Positions 50,345-58,240 of a stretch of 64,000 nt of DNA are shown here, piece after piece. The position numbers and the translations under genes are program-made. Location of the stretch: assembly GCF_045062745.1 (NCBI RefSeq), contig NZ_JBJGED010000013.1, forward strand, positions 1 through 64,000, read 5' to 3'. Source of the stretch: Paenibacillus_AA sp045062745. GTDB taxonomy: Bacteria > Bacillota > Bacilli > Paenibacillales > NBRC-103111. How positions within the stretch are numbered: position 1 is the stretch's first letter; each line of letters begins with the position of its first letter. A model generated the notes under the pieces. That model had not been told where the DNA came from, did no database searches, and worked only from the letters and a program-made list of their open reading frames with translations.

Positions 50345-50794
50345 ATGGAAAACATACGCGCGCTTTTTCAGACTATGACTCGCCGTTTTGGGTTTCTTAA
50401 TAAAAACTGTTGTACGGCCGGCGGCTGCGACATCTCCTTGATTCAAAGCCATATTCTGTACGAAATTGACCATCAGCATAAACCTTCCATTCAGCAAGTG
50501 GCGGATGCATTGGGAACCGATATTACGACGTTCAGCCGGCAAGTCCAATCGCTAATCAAAATGAATTTGGTGAAAAAGACGCCGGATCCGGACGACCGGA
50601 GAGTGTACATCCTTTCCCTGACCACTGAGGGCAAATACGTGGCGACCACGATCGACCAGCAAATGAACGGGTATTTGAACGAAGTGTTTTCTCACATGAA
50701 TGAATTTGAAAAAGAGACCGTGATTCGCTCCATCAAGCTATTGAACGCCGCCATGGCCAAATCCAGCTCGTGCTGCACGACCCCAATCGGGTAA
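50345..50794 (+). CDS. Cysteine-rich MarR-family regulator
   Basis: A 149-residue MarR protein: recognition region SIQQVADALGTDITTFSRQVQSLIKMNLV and wing KTPDPDDRRVYILSLTTEG. It has unusual thiols: NKNCCTAGGC near the N-terminus (C22, C23, C28) and a C-terminal SSSCCTT (C143, C144). These suggest sensing of trivalent arsenic or reactive sulfur. The ATG at 50345 has AGGGGGAA upstream. It lies between the persulfide operon and arsM and shares its operator sequence with arsM. Confidence 0.9.
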   Translation: MENIRALFQTMTRRFGFLNKNCCTAGGCDISLIQSHILYEIDHQHKPSIQQVADALGTDITTFSRQVQSLIKMNLVKKTPDPDDRRVYILSLTTEGKYVATTIDQQMNGYLNEVFSHMNEFEKETVIRSIKLLNAAMAKSSSCCTTPIG

Positions 50795-50810
50795 TTTCTT
50801 TTTCGATAAT

Positions 50811-50828
50811 ACTTGCAATTTGCAAATA
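50811..50828 (+). promoter_or_regulatory. Operator copy upstream of arsM
   Basis: The dyad TTGCA-ATT-TGCAA (50813-50825) sits in the block ACTTGCAATTTGCAAATA, which matches the marR upstream block at all but two central positions. A TATAAA at 50830 may be part of the arsM promoter, but no clear -35 partner at normal spacing is seen. Confidence 0.7.
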
Positions 50829-50936
50829 ATATAAAGGGTCAGTCAAATGGAGAGGAGGTGGTGCCGTGGGAAATATGTAGGATGGATTGGGTGTCATGAT
50901 AACGAGACCAATAAAATTCACCAAGGAGTGATAAAC

Positions 50937-51749
50937 ATGGAGCAAGCAAGTCACGATCAAATTCGCCAAAACGTTCGCAGCCGGTACAAGGAGGTGGCCT
51001 TGCAAACCGTTCGTACAGGCTCAAGCTGCTGCGCTCCCGCGGATCCCGACTCCGGTTGCTGCACGACGTCATTAAGTTACGAGGATGTATCCGCGCAGCT
51101 CGGCTATTCCAGCGAAGAGCTAGGTGCCGTTCCGGCCGGCGCCAACTTGGGTCTTGGCTGCGGCAATCCGCAGACGATAGCGGCGCTTCAACCCGGAGAG
51201 GTTGTATTGGACCTGGGCAGCGGCGGAGGCTTCGATTGCTTCCTGGCGTCCCGACAAGTCGGGGAGACGGGTCGTGTAATCGGAGTGGATATGACGCCGG
51301 AGATGGTTAGCCGCGCGAGGAGCAATGCGGGCAAAGGCGGGTTTACGAATACGGATTTCCGGCTGGGCGAAATCGAACATTTGCCTGTACCGGATGGAAC
51401 CGCGGATGTCATTATTTCCAATTGTGTCATTAACCTCTCTCCAGCCAAACAACAAGTGTTTGATGAAGCGTTTCGTGTTCTGAGAGCCGGGGGACGGCTG
51501 GCCATTTCGGATATTGTCACAACCGCCGAGCTTCCTCCTGAGATCAAAAAGGACTTGGACAAAATGTACGCAGGCTGCATTTCGGGGGCCTCGTCGGTCG
51601 GCGAGCTGACGGCCATGCTGACGCGGAGTGGATTTAAAGAAATCGTGGTGGAACCTAAAGACGACTCCAAAGAATTTATCAAAGACTGGGTGCCGGGGGC
51701 AAATCTAGATCAGTACATCGCATCGGCTGTGATCAAAGGGACGAAATAA
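50937..51749 (+). CDS. arsM: Arsenite S-adenosylmethionine methyltransferase
   Basis: A 270-residue class I methyltransferase. The SAM motif is VVLDLGSGGGFDCFLA. Conserved ArsM thiols are seen as C75 (GLGCGNP), C163 (SNCVINLSP) and C214 (YAGCISGA), plus vicinal pairs C31-C32 and C41-C42. It methylates As(III) to volatile or less persistent species. The ATG at 50937 follows AAGGAGTG. It lies about 4.3 kb from arsRBC, under the Cys-rich MarR's operator. Confidence 0.95.
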   Translation: MEQASHDQIRQNVRSRYKEVALQTVRTGSSCCAPADPDSGCCTTSLSYEDVSAQLGYSSEELGAVPAGANLGLGCGNPQTIAALQPGEVVLDLGSGGGFDCFLASRQVGETGRVIGVDMTPEMVSRARSNAGKGGFTNTDFRLGEIEHLPVPDGTADVIISNCVINLSPAKQQVFDEAFRVLRAGGRLAISDIVTTAELPPEIKKDLDKMYAGCISGASSVGELTAMLTRSGFKEIVVEPKDDSKEFIKDWVPGANLDQYIASAVIKGTK

Positions 51750-51813
51750 AAAAAGGGACCCTTGGCAACGGGCCACGGGTCCTAAGTCTTGCTATATATC
51801 AAAAAGGGGGTCG
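51748..51813 (-). ncRNA. Putative small RNA, copy 1
   Basis: On the minus strand a TATACT -10 box (51825-51820) is followed by about 66 nt. These hold a C-rich single-stranded CGACCCCC, an AT-rich linker, and a terminator hairpin (GGACCC/GGGTCC with inner TGGC/GCCA, 51782-51756) plus seven U. A near-identical copy is at 53517-53581. No coding potential. C-rich motifs in Gram-positive sRNAs often pair with Shine-Dalgarno sequences; that role is inference. The U-tract overlaps the arsM stop codon. Confidence 0.6.
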
Positions 51814-51876
51814 AGTTCTAGTATAGGCTAGAAACATTAACCCCAGATGAAAGGAACATTTCATTTTGATTACAAA
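51748..51876 (-). repeat. Dispersed ~130-bp intergenic element, copy 1
   Basis: The core 51755-51827 matches 53524-53595 with two substitutions and one indel. Flanking sequence out to 51876 keeps AAACATTAA and a GAACATTTCA...TTTGATTACAA block. It lies between arsM and the convergent ywaF-type gene. Confidence 0.9.
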
Positions 51877-52590
51877 TTAGGCTCGGCGCCGGCTGAGGGC
51901 GAAAGGTGCGTACAGCAGCAGGAATAGCACAACCGCGACGCCCTCGAGTGAAAGCAAGTACCACGGGTACGGGCCGAGCAGGTCCAGGAGGGAGGCGGTC
52001 TCCGGCTTGCGCGAGACGAACATGTAGTTGCCTCCCGTCCAATAATTGACTAGCAGCACCAACACGAGCAGCACGTTCAGAATCCCCATCGTGATCGCAA
52101 TGGATCTCATCGTAGGCCGGAATTGTTCCACCCAGACCATGTATAACACCGCCAGAATGACCGCGATATGAGCCGCGAAAAATTCAAAGAACAAAAAGTG
52201 CGGAAACGGATACCCCAGTACCGGCGTAAGCATCGCCTGAATCGCCCCGCCGATCCCCGTGAAATAGGCGACCTGAAAAATCCGGTAGCTGCGCAGCAGC
52301 AGCATCAGGACGCACAAATAGAGCGAGACGGTGCAGAGCTCGAGCGGCAGCGACTCCTTGAGGCTGTAGACGCCCTCCTCCACATACCACACATTGAGTC
52401 CCAGCTCGCAAGCGGCCAGCAAGGCAGCCAAGCCGTAGCGCACATAGCGGCGCCTTCCGCCCGACCGCAGCCAGTGCCTCCCCGCATACAGCACAACGAC
52501 CAATCCCGCGAACAGCATCAGGACGAGCCAATGGGAGACGGAATATGGAAGGAACGAAGCCGGATCGTTCACATCGAAGAAACGGCGCAT
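51877..52590 (-). CDS. ywaF: YwaF/TIGR02206-type integral membrane protein
   Basis: A 237-residue protein with about seven TM segments. Family marks are SLKESLPLELCTVSLYLCVLMLL, ILRSYRIFQVAYFTGIGGAIQAMLTPVLGYPFPHFLFFEFFAAH and NYWTGGNYMFVSRKPE, as in Bacillus YwaF and the TMEM164-like group. The function is not established for bacteria. Its stop abuts the minus-strand repeat element, whose hairpin could also serve as its terminator. Confidence 0.88.
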   Translation of the reverse strand: MRRFFDVNDPASFLPYSVSHWLVLMLFAGLVVVLYAGRHWLRSGGRRRYVRYGLAALLAACELGLNVWYVEEGVYSLKESLPLELCTVSLYLCVLMLLLRSYRIFQVAYFTGIGGAIQAMLTPVLGYPFPHFLFFEFFAAHIAVILAVLYMVWVEQFRPTMRSIAITMGILNVLLVLVLLVNYWTGGNYMFVSRKPETASLLDLLGPYPWYLLSLEGVAVVLFLLLYAPFALSRRRA

Positions 52591-52644
52591 GGCCGTCCCC
52601 CTTCCTACGGATTCATGAATGGCCTATTAGGCCCAACTGCACGC

Positions 52645-52953
52645 TTACGCTCTGCGCTTTGCCCGGGCGGCGATCGCTTCGCTGACGACGAACGCCAGGG
52701 CGTCGTTGTCATACAACGACAGCACGCCGAGCACCGCCCGATCCGGGATGTCCCCCGCTTCCTCACGCGGCACCGTCAGCTCGATCGCCTGCTGCAGGGC
52801 CGGGTTCGCCTCCTGCGCCGGATAGGCTAGCGCATACAGCGCGGCCGGATCCAGATGGTGGTTGACACACCATTGGGCGAACACGAGAATCATCATCTGT
52901 TCGTCCCGCTGGTAATTGTGGATGATCTGCTCTTCGATCTGTCGTCGACTCAT
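52645..52953 (-). CDS. Small hypothetical protein
   Basis: A 102-residue soluble, helical, acidic protein (EEQIIHNYQRDEQMMILVFAQWCVNHHLDP, ANPALQQAIELTVPREEAGDIPD). No motif of known function is seen and I do not recognise the family. The start follows GAGGAG. It is divergent from the IF-3-like gene (62 bp apart), sharing a promoter region. Confidence 0.65.
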   Translation of the reverse strand: MSRRQIEEQIIHNYQRDEQMMILVFAQWCVNHHLDPAALYALAYPAQEANPALQQAIELTVPREEAGDIPDRAVLGVLSLYDNDALAFVVSEAIAARAKRRA

Positions 52954-53015
52954 TGCTTAATCTCCTCGCGCACGGTAATATGGGTTCATTATAGCGAAGG
53001 CAAGGGGGGACCACA

Positions 53016-53495
53016 ATGATTATGAACGAGAAAATCAAAGCGTCCGAGGTCCGGCTGACCGGCGTGAACGGCGAAGAGCTCGGCGTGGTGCCGACTAGCG
53101 AGGCGCTGGCTATGGCCCGCCGGCTGAAAGTCGACCTCGTCTGCGAGTCGCTCCTGCAGAGCCCGCCGCCCTGCAGGCTGATCGGCGCCGGAGCGGCGAA
53201 GGAGGCGCAGCAGCAGGCGCGCAAGCAGGAGCGGGCGCCGAAGCTGAAGGAGATCCGGCTCACGCCGCACATCGAAGAGCACGACTACGACACGAAGAAG
53301 CAGCAGGCGGAGCGGCTGCTGAAGGGCGGCGACGCGGTGCTGTTCACCGTGCGGCTGCAGGGCAAAGAGGGCCCGCAGGCCAGGGCGCTGCTGGAACGGC
53401 TGCAGCGGGAGCTGAAGCCGCACGGCACGCCCAAGACGGGCATCCAGCTGAGCGGCAAGCAGGCGGCCGTGCAGCTCGATCCGGCGCAAGGGTAA
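53016..53495 (+). CDS. Divergent translation initiation factor IF-3 paralogue
   Basis: A 159-residue two-domain IF-3. The N-domain reads NEKIKASEVRLTGVNGEELGVVPTSEALAMA, then a charged linker (KEAQQQARKQERAPK) and the C-domain KEIRLTPHIEEHDYDTKKQQAERLL. The C-terminal segment normally ending GRTMFLVLAPK is replaced by QLSGKQAAVQLDP. It starts with ATG, not the AUU of housekeeping infC, and no rpmI or rplT follows. It therefore looks like a second, specialised IF-3. AAGGGGGG upstream gives strong initiation. Confidence 0.85.
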   Translation: MIMNEKIKASEVRLTGVNGEELGVVPTSEALAMARRLKVDLVCESLLQSPPPCRLIGAGAAKEAQQQARKQERAPKLKEIRLTPHIEEHDYDTKKQQAERLLKGGDAVLFTVRLQGKEGPQARALLERLQRELKPHGTPKTGIQLSGKQAAVQLDPAQG

Positions 53496-53516
53496 GCGAG
53501 GCGGGTCAGCGCAGCG

Positions 53517-53581
53517 AAAAAAAGGGACCCCTGGCAACGGGCCACGGGTCCAAGGCTTGCTATATATCAAAAAGGGGGTCG
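53517..53581 (-). ncRNA. Putative small RNA, copy 2
   Basis: This has the same layout as copy 1: minus-strand TATACT (53593-53588), about 65 nt with CGACCCCC, and a GGACCC/GGGTCC-type terminator followed by seven U (53523-53517). It lies between the 3' end of the IF-3-like gene and the 5' end of the araC-type gene, both on the other strand, so it is not a 3' UTR of a neighbouring minus-strand gene. Confidence 0.62.
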
Positions 53582-53645
53582 AGTTCTAGTATAGGCGATA
53601 AACATTAAACGAACGTAAAACGAACATTTCAATTTGATTACAATT
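53517..53645 (-). repeat. Dispersed ~130-bp intergenic element, copy 2
   Basis: Homologous to 51748-51876. Upstream of the -10 box this copy carries an 11-bp direct repeat (AAACGAAC-type, 53608-53618 and 53619-53629 on the + strand), which suggests stacked regulator half-sites. Confidence 0.9.
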
Positions 53646-53729
53646 CATCATATTAATCCGGAAACGACGTAGTAAAATGAAATAAGGCTAATTCTGCATC
53701 CATTCTAAAGTTCAGGACGGTGAGCGCTG

Positions 53730-54566
53730 GTGGATTTCGGAATAAACGTGATTTGGTTCTCGAAAGAGAAGTATTTGCCAGGAGACGACCAACCCGTACA
53801 TAGCCACAAATATTTTCATTATATTTTCGTACTAAGCGGAAAAGCCCATCTCACGGTCGGGGGGCAGCGTTTCGACGTGCAAGCCGACGAGTTCTTCCTG
53901 ACGCCGGCCGGGGTGACGCACAGTCTCAGATCCATCGACAAAGAAGGCTTGCGTGTCATCGAGATCAAATTCGATGTGCACGACGAGCCGCTCCGGCGCC
54001 GATTGACCGAATTGGACGCCAGAATTCAGACCGAAGGAACCCCCATCCGCTATATCCTCGAAAATTTGATCCGTGAAGGCATGAGCCAAAATCAATATTA
54101 TTCCGAGATGATCCATCTGAAGGTCATGGAAGTGTTGATCTGTCTCATTCGCGGTGCAAGCGTTGGGCCGACCATGCCTCAGATCGAGATCGCCAAGGAA
54201 CCGGCCGCCATGCTGGGCCATTTCGATCCGGTGCTGGCTTACCTGGATGCCAATCTCGATCAAGAGATCAACCTCGACCGTCTGGCGAAGCTGAGCCGGA
54301 TGTCCAAGCATTATTTTTGCCGCAACTTCAAGAGCCTCTATGGCATTTCTCCCATTCAATATTTGAACAAGAAACGGTTAGCGCGCGCCAAGGAACTGAT
54401 GCTATATTCGGATCTGAATATTACGCAAATCTCGGCCAAGGTCGGCGTCCCGGACATCCACTATTTCAGCCGAATATTCAAGAAGCATGAGCGGATGAGT
54501 CCCCAAGAGTATTTGAAGAAGCACAAGCCGAATCTGTATTTCATGTTAGACGAATTGAACTATTGA
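53730..54566 (+). CDS. AraC-family regulator with cupin sensor
   Basis: A 278-residue regulator. The N-terminal cupin (HSHKYFHYIFVLSGKAHLTVGGQRF, DEFFLTPAGVTHSL) is a sugar-sensor type. The C-terminal double HTH has INLDRLAKLSRMSKHYFCRNFKSLYGISPIQYLNKKRL and ITQISAKVGVPDIHYFSRIFKKHERMSPQEYL. The GTG start is weakly supported by AGGACGGTGAG. It precedes the five-gene operon beginning at 54681 and is the likely activator. Confidence 0.92.
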   Translation: MDFGINVIWFSKEKYLPGDDQPVHSHKYFHYIFVLSGKAHLTVGGQRFDVQADEFFLTPAGVTHSLRSIDKEGLRVIEIKFDVHDEPLRRRLTELDARIQTEGTPIRYILENLIREGMSQNQYYSEMIHLKVMEVLICLIRGASVGPTMPQIEIAKEPAAMLGHFDPVLAYLDANLDQEINLDRLAKLSRMSKHYFCRNFKSLYGISPIQYLNKKRLARAKELMLYSDLNITQISAKVGVPDIHYFSRIFKKHERMSPQEYLKKHKPNLYFMLDELNY

Positions 54567-54680
54567 GCCCATCTCCCGTTCGGCAATATTATTCAAACAT
54601 GAAGCAAGAATCTACAAATCCTTCCGGCTGGATCTGATGTATAGTTACATCAAGCAATCCGAATTGGGGGTGGTGGCCAG

Positions 54681-55703
54681 GTGACCGTTGCGGAGCAGGG
54701 AATCCCGATGGAGGTATTACAGGCTTACGGCTTGTCCGATTCCGTATCCTCTTGTATTCCCGGAGGAACGGCCAACCGGAATTTCATCATTCAAGGAGGT
54801 GGAGAAGAGCGGGTCCTGCGCAGACGCAATTCGAAATACAGCGGAGAAGCGCAGCTACGCTACGAAGCCGAGTATTTGCGGCATATGGCCGCGCATGGCA
54901 TCCCGGTCCCCGCGCCGCTACACAACCGGATGGGACAGCTGTGGACCGTCTCGAACGACGGCGGGGTGTACCAGTTGTACCCGTTCCTCGGCGGTCAGCC
55001 GTTCGACCGGGAGCGCATCGAGCAAGTCGAGGACGCAGGCCGGTTCCTGGCGGCCCTGCATGACGCCGGAGAAAGCTTCGTGCCGCTCGCGTCGAGAACG
55101 TTCCCCCGATACGATCGTCCGGCGGACATGATGGAGGCGGTGGAGAGCGTTCGGAGCGACCGGCATTCAGTGCTGCTGCCGGAAGAGAAACGAATCTTTG
55201 ATTTTTTGATCGCCCGGCTGCAAAGCCTGCAAGCGCAGCTTTCGGACACGGTCTATTGGGCGTTGCCTGCGGCCGTTATTCACGGCGACTATCACCCGGC
55301 GAACGTCAAATACGCTGGGAATCGGGTCTGCGGCTTGTTCGACTTCGACTGGGTTGGCGTTCAGCCGAGAATTCGGGATGTGGCGGACGGCTTGATCTAT
55401 TTCTCCGGCGTACGGGACGACCTGCTCGACGGCGGCGATATTTTCTCGCTGACGAGAGCATGCACGTTCGCACCGGAGCGATGCAGGGCGTTCCTCCAGG
55501 CCTATCAGAGCGAGGCGAGCCGCCGGCTCGACGATAGGGAACTCGCCTGTCTTCCTTGGCAAATGACGGCGCGTCTCATCAACAGCCGGGTGCTCGCCTT
55601 GCCCAAAATTCCGTCCGTGCGGTATGTCGAGATGTTGACGGAAGGCATGGAGTCTCCTCTCATTTGGTTGGCGGAACACCAGGAGTCGTTTTTCGTGACT
55701 TAA
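54681..55703 (+). CDS. APH/HSK2-type small-molecule kinase
   Basis: A 340-residue protein of the aminoglycoside phosphotransferase / homoserine kinase II superfamily. The catalytic loop is H201-G-D203-YHPA-N208 and the metal Asp is in LFDFDWVG (D221); the nucleotide loop GGTANRNFII lies near residue 30. All catalytic residues are intact. It would phosphorylate a small molecule, possibly a sugar or amino-sugar, in the pathway encoded downstream. GTG start with TTGGGGGTGG upstream. It leads the operon. Confidence 0.85.
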   Translation: MTVAEQGIPMEVLQAYGLSDSVSSCIPGGTANRNFIIQGGGEERVLRRRNSKYSGEAQLRYEAEYLRHMAAHGIPVPAPLHNRMGQLWTVSNDGGVYQLYPFLGGQPFDRERIEQVEDAGRFLAALHDAGESFVPLASRTFPRYDRPADMMEAVESVRSDRHSVLLPEEKRIFDFLIARLQSLQAQLSDTVYWALPAAVIHGDYHPANVKYAGNRVCGLFDFDWVGVQPRIRDVADGLIYFSGVRDDLLDGGDIFSLTRACTFAPERCRAFLQAYQSEASRRLDDRELACLPWQMTARLINSRVLALPKIPSVRYVEMLTEGMESPLIWLAEHQESFFVT

Positions 55704-55736
55704 AAAGAGTGATGAATGATGGAACGGAGGGGAACC

Positions 55737-57311
55737 GTGAGCAAAGTTCTGTTGTTAAGTCGAGAAGCCGGTGCGGAGTCACGTGAATGGAAGATGTGGG
55801 CGAAAGCCGCAGAGTTCTGGGGGCTGCCCTATGAGCTGGCCGATGAGGCGACGTTCGCTCAAGTGGATGAGACCGCTTACAGCCTCATCCTTGTAGCAGG
55901 TGCTGAAGAGATAGGAGCGTCTGCTGCAAACAAGCTGCGCAGCTTCGCCGCGGAGGGAGGCGGCGTTCTCATAAGTGGGCCTCTGCCGGCCGAGTTGTGC
56001 GACTTGTTCGGCGGCATCCGGACCCGGCGTATCGTTCGAACCGGTACGCACCGTTGTATCCGGATCGTGGCCGAGGAAGGACTCGGCGGCTGGCAGGCGG
56101 GCGATATTTTGTTCTTCACGAACACGTACCAGCTCGCAGGAACGGATTATCTCGTGGAAGGGCTGGAACGGTTGGAAGGGCGCATACTCGGCGAATCCGA
56201 GATGATGACTTTGACGGACGCGGAGTCAGACTCGTGGGGGGATTGGACGGAAGATCCGAGTCCTACGATCATCGCCCGGCAAGTCGGATCGGGGATGATG
56301 CTGTACGTGCCCTTGGCGCTGGGCGGCATGGAATGGGTGACCCAACCCCAAATTCCGACGTTCAAGGAATTCCCTTACGTAGTGCACAACCATGCGCTGC
56401 TCCTGTTCATGCGCAGCTTATTCGAGTCGGCTGCTGCGCCGGGCAAGCTGTCCGTCCGGCCGCTATGGCCGAGCGGTGCGAAGATGGCCGTCTGCATCAC
56501 CGGGGACGTGCACGATTACGTCGGCTTGGGGCTCGGCCAGCGGGAAGACCGGGAATACAAGGACATGATCGACTATATGAACGTTTTGCAACAGTTCGGA
56601 CTGGAAGGCCGCGCCACGTTCTACATCAGCGGAGCGGTCGCCATGCGTCACCCGGAGGAGATCCGGGAAGGCTTCCGACGCGGTTATGAGATGTGTCCGC
56701 ATACGTACAAGGACACGTGCTACTCCAGCGCCGGATTCGACTATGCCGCGCAGAAGGAAGACATCGATCGCTGTATCCGCGAATTCCGCGCCATCGCCCC
56801 CGAGCATAACGACTATGCGAAAGGGTTCCGCACGCATGGCTACAACAGCAACTACGACACGAGACGCGCGCTCGAACGGAGAGAGTACGACTATATAGCG
56901 GATTTGCAAGCTTGGGAAGCGGTCGGCCAGCATATCCCGGACTATCCCGAATATCCGGAGCGCTTGATTACATATGCGGCCTTGCCGCAACAGACAATCG
57001 ATTACCGCGGCAGAGCCATGAACCTGGTGGAGATTCCGGACTCCGTCGTAAACGATCATTTCGTCTACCGGATTCTTCGGTTGGAGCCGGAGCAAGCGGC
57101 CGAGTTCTACAAAAAGGAATTCGATAAATTTTATCGGCTCGGCGGGTTGTTCCAAGTGAATTTCCACCCCTACATTTCGCTCAGGGAAGGCCCGGGTCGG
57201 GAGGCGGCGTTCCGGGACATTCTCGCCCATATCGCTTCCCACGAGGATATCGCCTTCTTGAGGATGGATGAATTGTGCGAATGGTGGAAAGGACGGGGAG
57301 CCCCATGCTGA
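55737..57311 (+). CDS. Polysaccharide deacetylase-like protein with GATase-like N-domain
   Basis: A 524-residue protein. Residues 1-~230 form an alpha/beta domain like those of class I glutamine-amidotransferase folds (YSLILVAGAEEIGASAANKLRSFAAEGGGVLISGP). The second half resembles NodB-type deacetylases: CITGDVHDYVGLG, GRATFYISGAVAMRHPEEIREGFRRGYEMCPHTY and KGFRTHGYNSN. The catalytic Asp-His pattern is altered from the usual TFDDGP, so activity is uncertain. GTG 55737 follows CGGAGGGG. Its end overlaps the next gene by 7 bp. Confidence 0.75.
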   Translation: MSKVLLLSREAGAESREWKMWAKAAEFWGLPYELADEATFAQVDETAYSLILVAGAEEIGASAANKLRSFAAEGGGVLISGPLPAELCDLFGGIRTRRIVRTGTHRCIRIVAEEGLGGWQAGDILFFTNTYQLAGTDYLVEGLERLEGRILGESEMMTLTDAESDSWGDWTEDPSPTIIARQVGSGMMLYVPLALGGMEWVTQPQIPTFKEFPYVVHNHALLLFMRSLFESAAAPGKLSVRPLWPSGAKMAVCITGDVHDYVGLGLGQREDREYKDMIDYMNVLQQFGLEGRATFYISGAVAMRHPEEIREGFRRGYEMCPHTYKDTCYSSAGFDYAAQKEDIDRCIREFRAIAPEHNDYAKGFRTHGYNSNYDTRRALERREYDYIADLQAWEAVGQHIPDYPEYPERLITYAALPQQTIDYRGRAMNLVEIPDSVVNDHFVYRILRLEPEQAAEFYKKEFDKFYRLGGLFQVNFHPYISLREGPGREAAFRDILAHIASHEDIAFLRMDELCEWWKGRGAPC

Positions 57312-58228
57312 GAATCGGACTTGTCGACCTGGACACCTCCCATCCCGGCTCTTGGACGCCTATTCTCCGGGAGCTAGGTCATGAAGTAATCGGCGTCTAC
57401 GACAGCGGCGCTGTATATCCGGCCGGGTACGCGCGCGAATTTGCCGATCGGCACGGGATCGGGCGGGTGTACGACTCGCTTGAACAGATGGCGCACGACG
57501 TCGATACAGCCATTGTGCACAGCTGCAATTGGGACGTACATGTCGACCGGGCTCGGCCCTTCCTCTCGGCCGGGAAGAGCGTGCTGCTCGATAAGCCTCT
57601 GGCCGGCCATATGAAGGACGTGCTGCAGCTTCTGCGATGGGCCGGGGAGGGGTACCGAATTACCGGAGGTTCTTCGCTCCGGTATGCCGAAGAGGTCGCC
57701 CGCTTCCGCGAGCTGTCTGCGGACGAGATCGGGGAACCGTTGTTTCTGTACGGCGGCTGTGCAGTTGACGACTTCAACTACGGGATTCATGCCTACTCGT
57801 TGGCCCACGGCTTGCTCGGTCCCGGAATCGACAGTGTGCGCCATCTCGGCTCCCATGGGCAGCATTTGACGGAACTCGTCTGGGAGGACGGGAAGCGGGC
57901 CGTACTGGCGATCGGGGGGACGGCAGGCTACCAGCCTTTCTATGCAACGCTTACGTGCAGCAAAACGATTCATCACATCCAAGTCGATTCCAGCCGAATC
58001 TATAAATCTTTTTTGACCCGGGTACTGCCTTACTTGGCCGGGGAGGTCGAGGCGCCGCCGGTGCCGTTGGAACAACTGCTCGAGGTGGAGATGGCCGCGC
58101 TGGCGGTCAAGCAGTCCAGAGCGAACGGAGGGACCCGAGTGTTGCTGCGCGAATTGACCGAGCATACTCCGGGCTATGACGGACAGGCGTTTGCACACGA
58201 GTACAGGCTTCAGAAAATGAACCGATGA
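57305..58228 (+). CDS. Gfo/Idh/MocA family oxidoreductase
   Basis: A 307-residue NAD(P)-dependent oxidoreductase. The N-terminal Rossmann strand is LRIGLVDLDTSHPGSWTPIL, followed by DTAIVHSCNWDVHVDRARPFLSAGKSVLLDKPLAGH, which holds the family's DKP variant of the catalytic EKP motif. The C-terminal domain has the expected beta sheet. A sugar or cyclitol substrate is usual. The ATG at 57305 overlaps the deacetylase-like gene; 12 bp separate it from the next. Confidence 0.88.
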   Translation: MLRIGLVDLDTSHPGSWTPILRELGHEVIGVYDSGAVYPAGYAREFADRHGIGRVYDSLEQMAHDVDTAIVHSCNWDVHVDRARPFLSAGKSVLLDKPLAGHMKDVLQLLRWAGEGYRITGGSSLRYAEEVARFRELSADEIGEPLFLYGGCAVDDFNYGIHAYSLAHGLLGPGIDSVRHLGSHGQHLTELVWEDGKRAVLAIGGTAGYQPFYATLTCSKTIHHIQVDSSRIYKSFLTRVLPYLAGEVEAPPVPLEQLLEVEMAALAVKQSRANGGTRVLLRELTEHTPGYDGQAFAHEYRLQKMNR

Positions 58229-58240
58229 GGAGGCTCTCCC

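Noticed and set aside
51748..53645. The two ~130-bp repeats as part of a CRISPR array or an insertion sequence end pair.
   Set aside because: There are only two copies 1.7 kb apart, with no short regular spacing, spacers, cas genes or transposase. The genes between them are unrelated and both copies point the same way.
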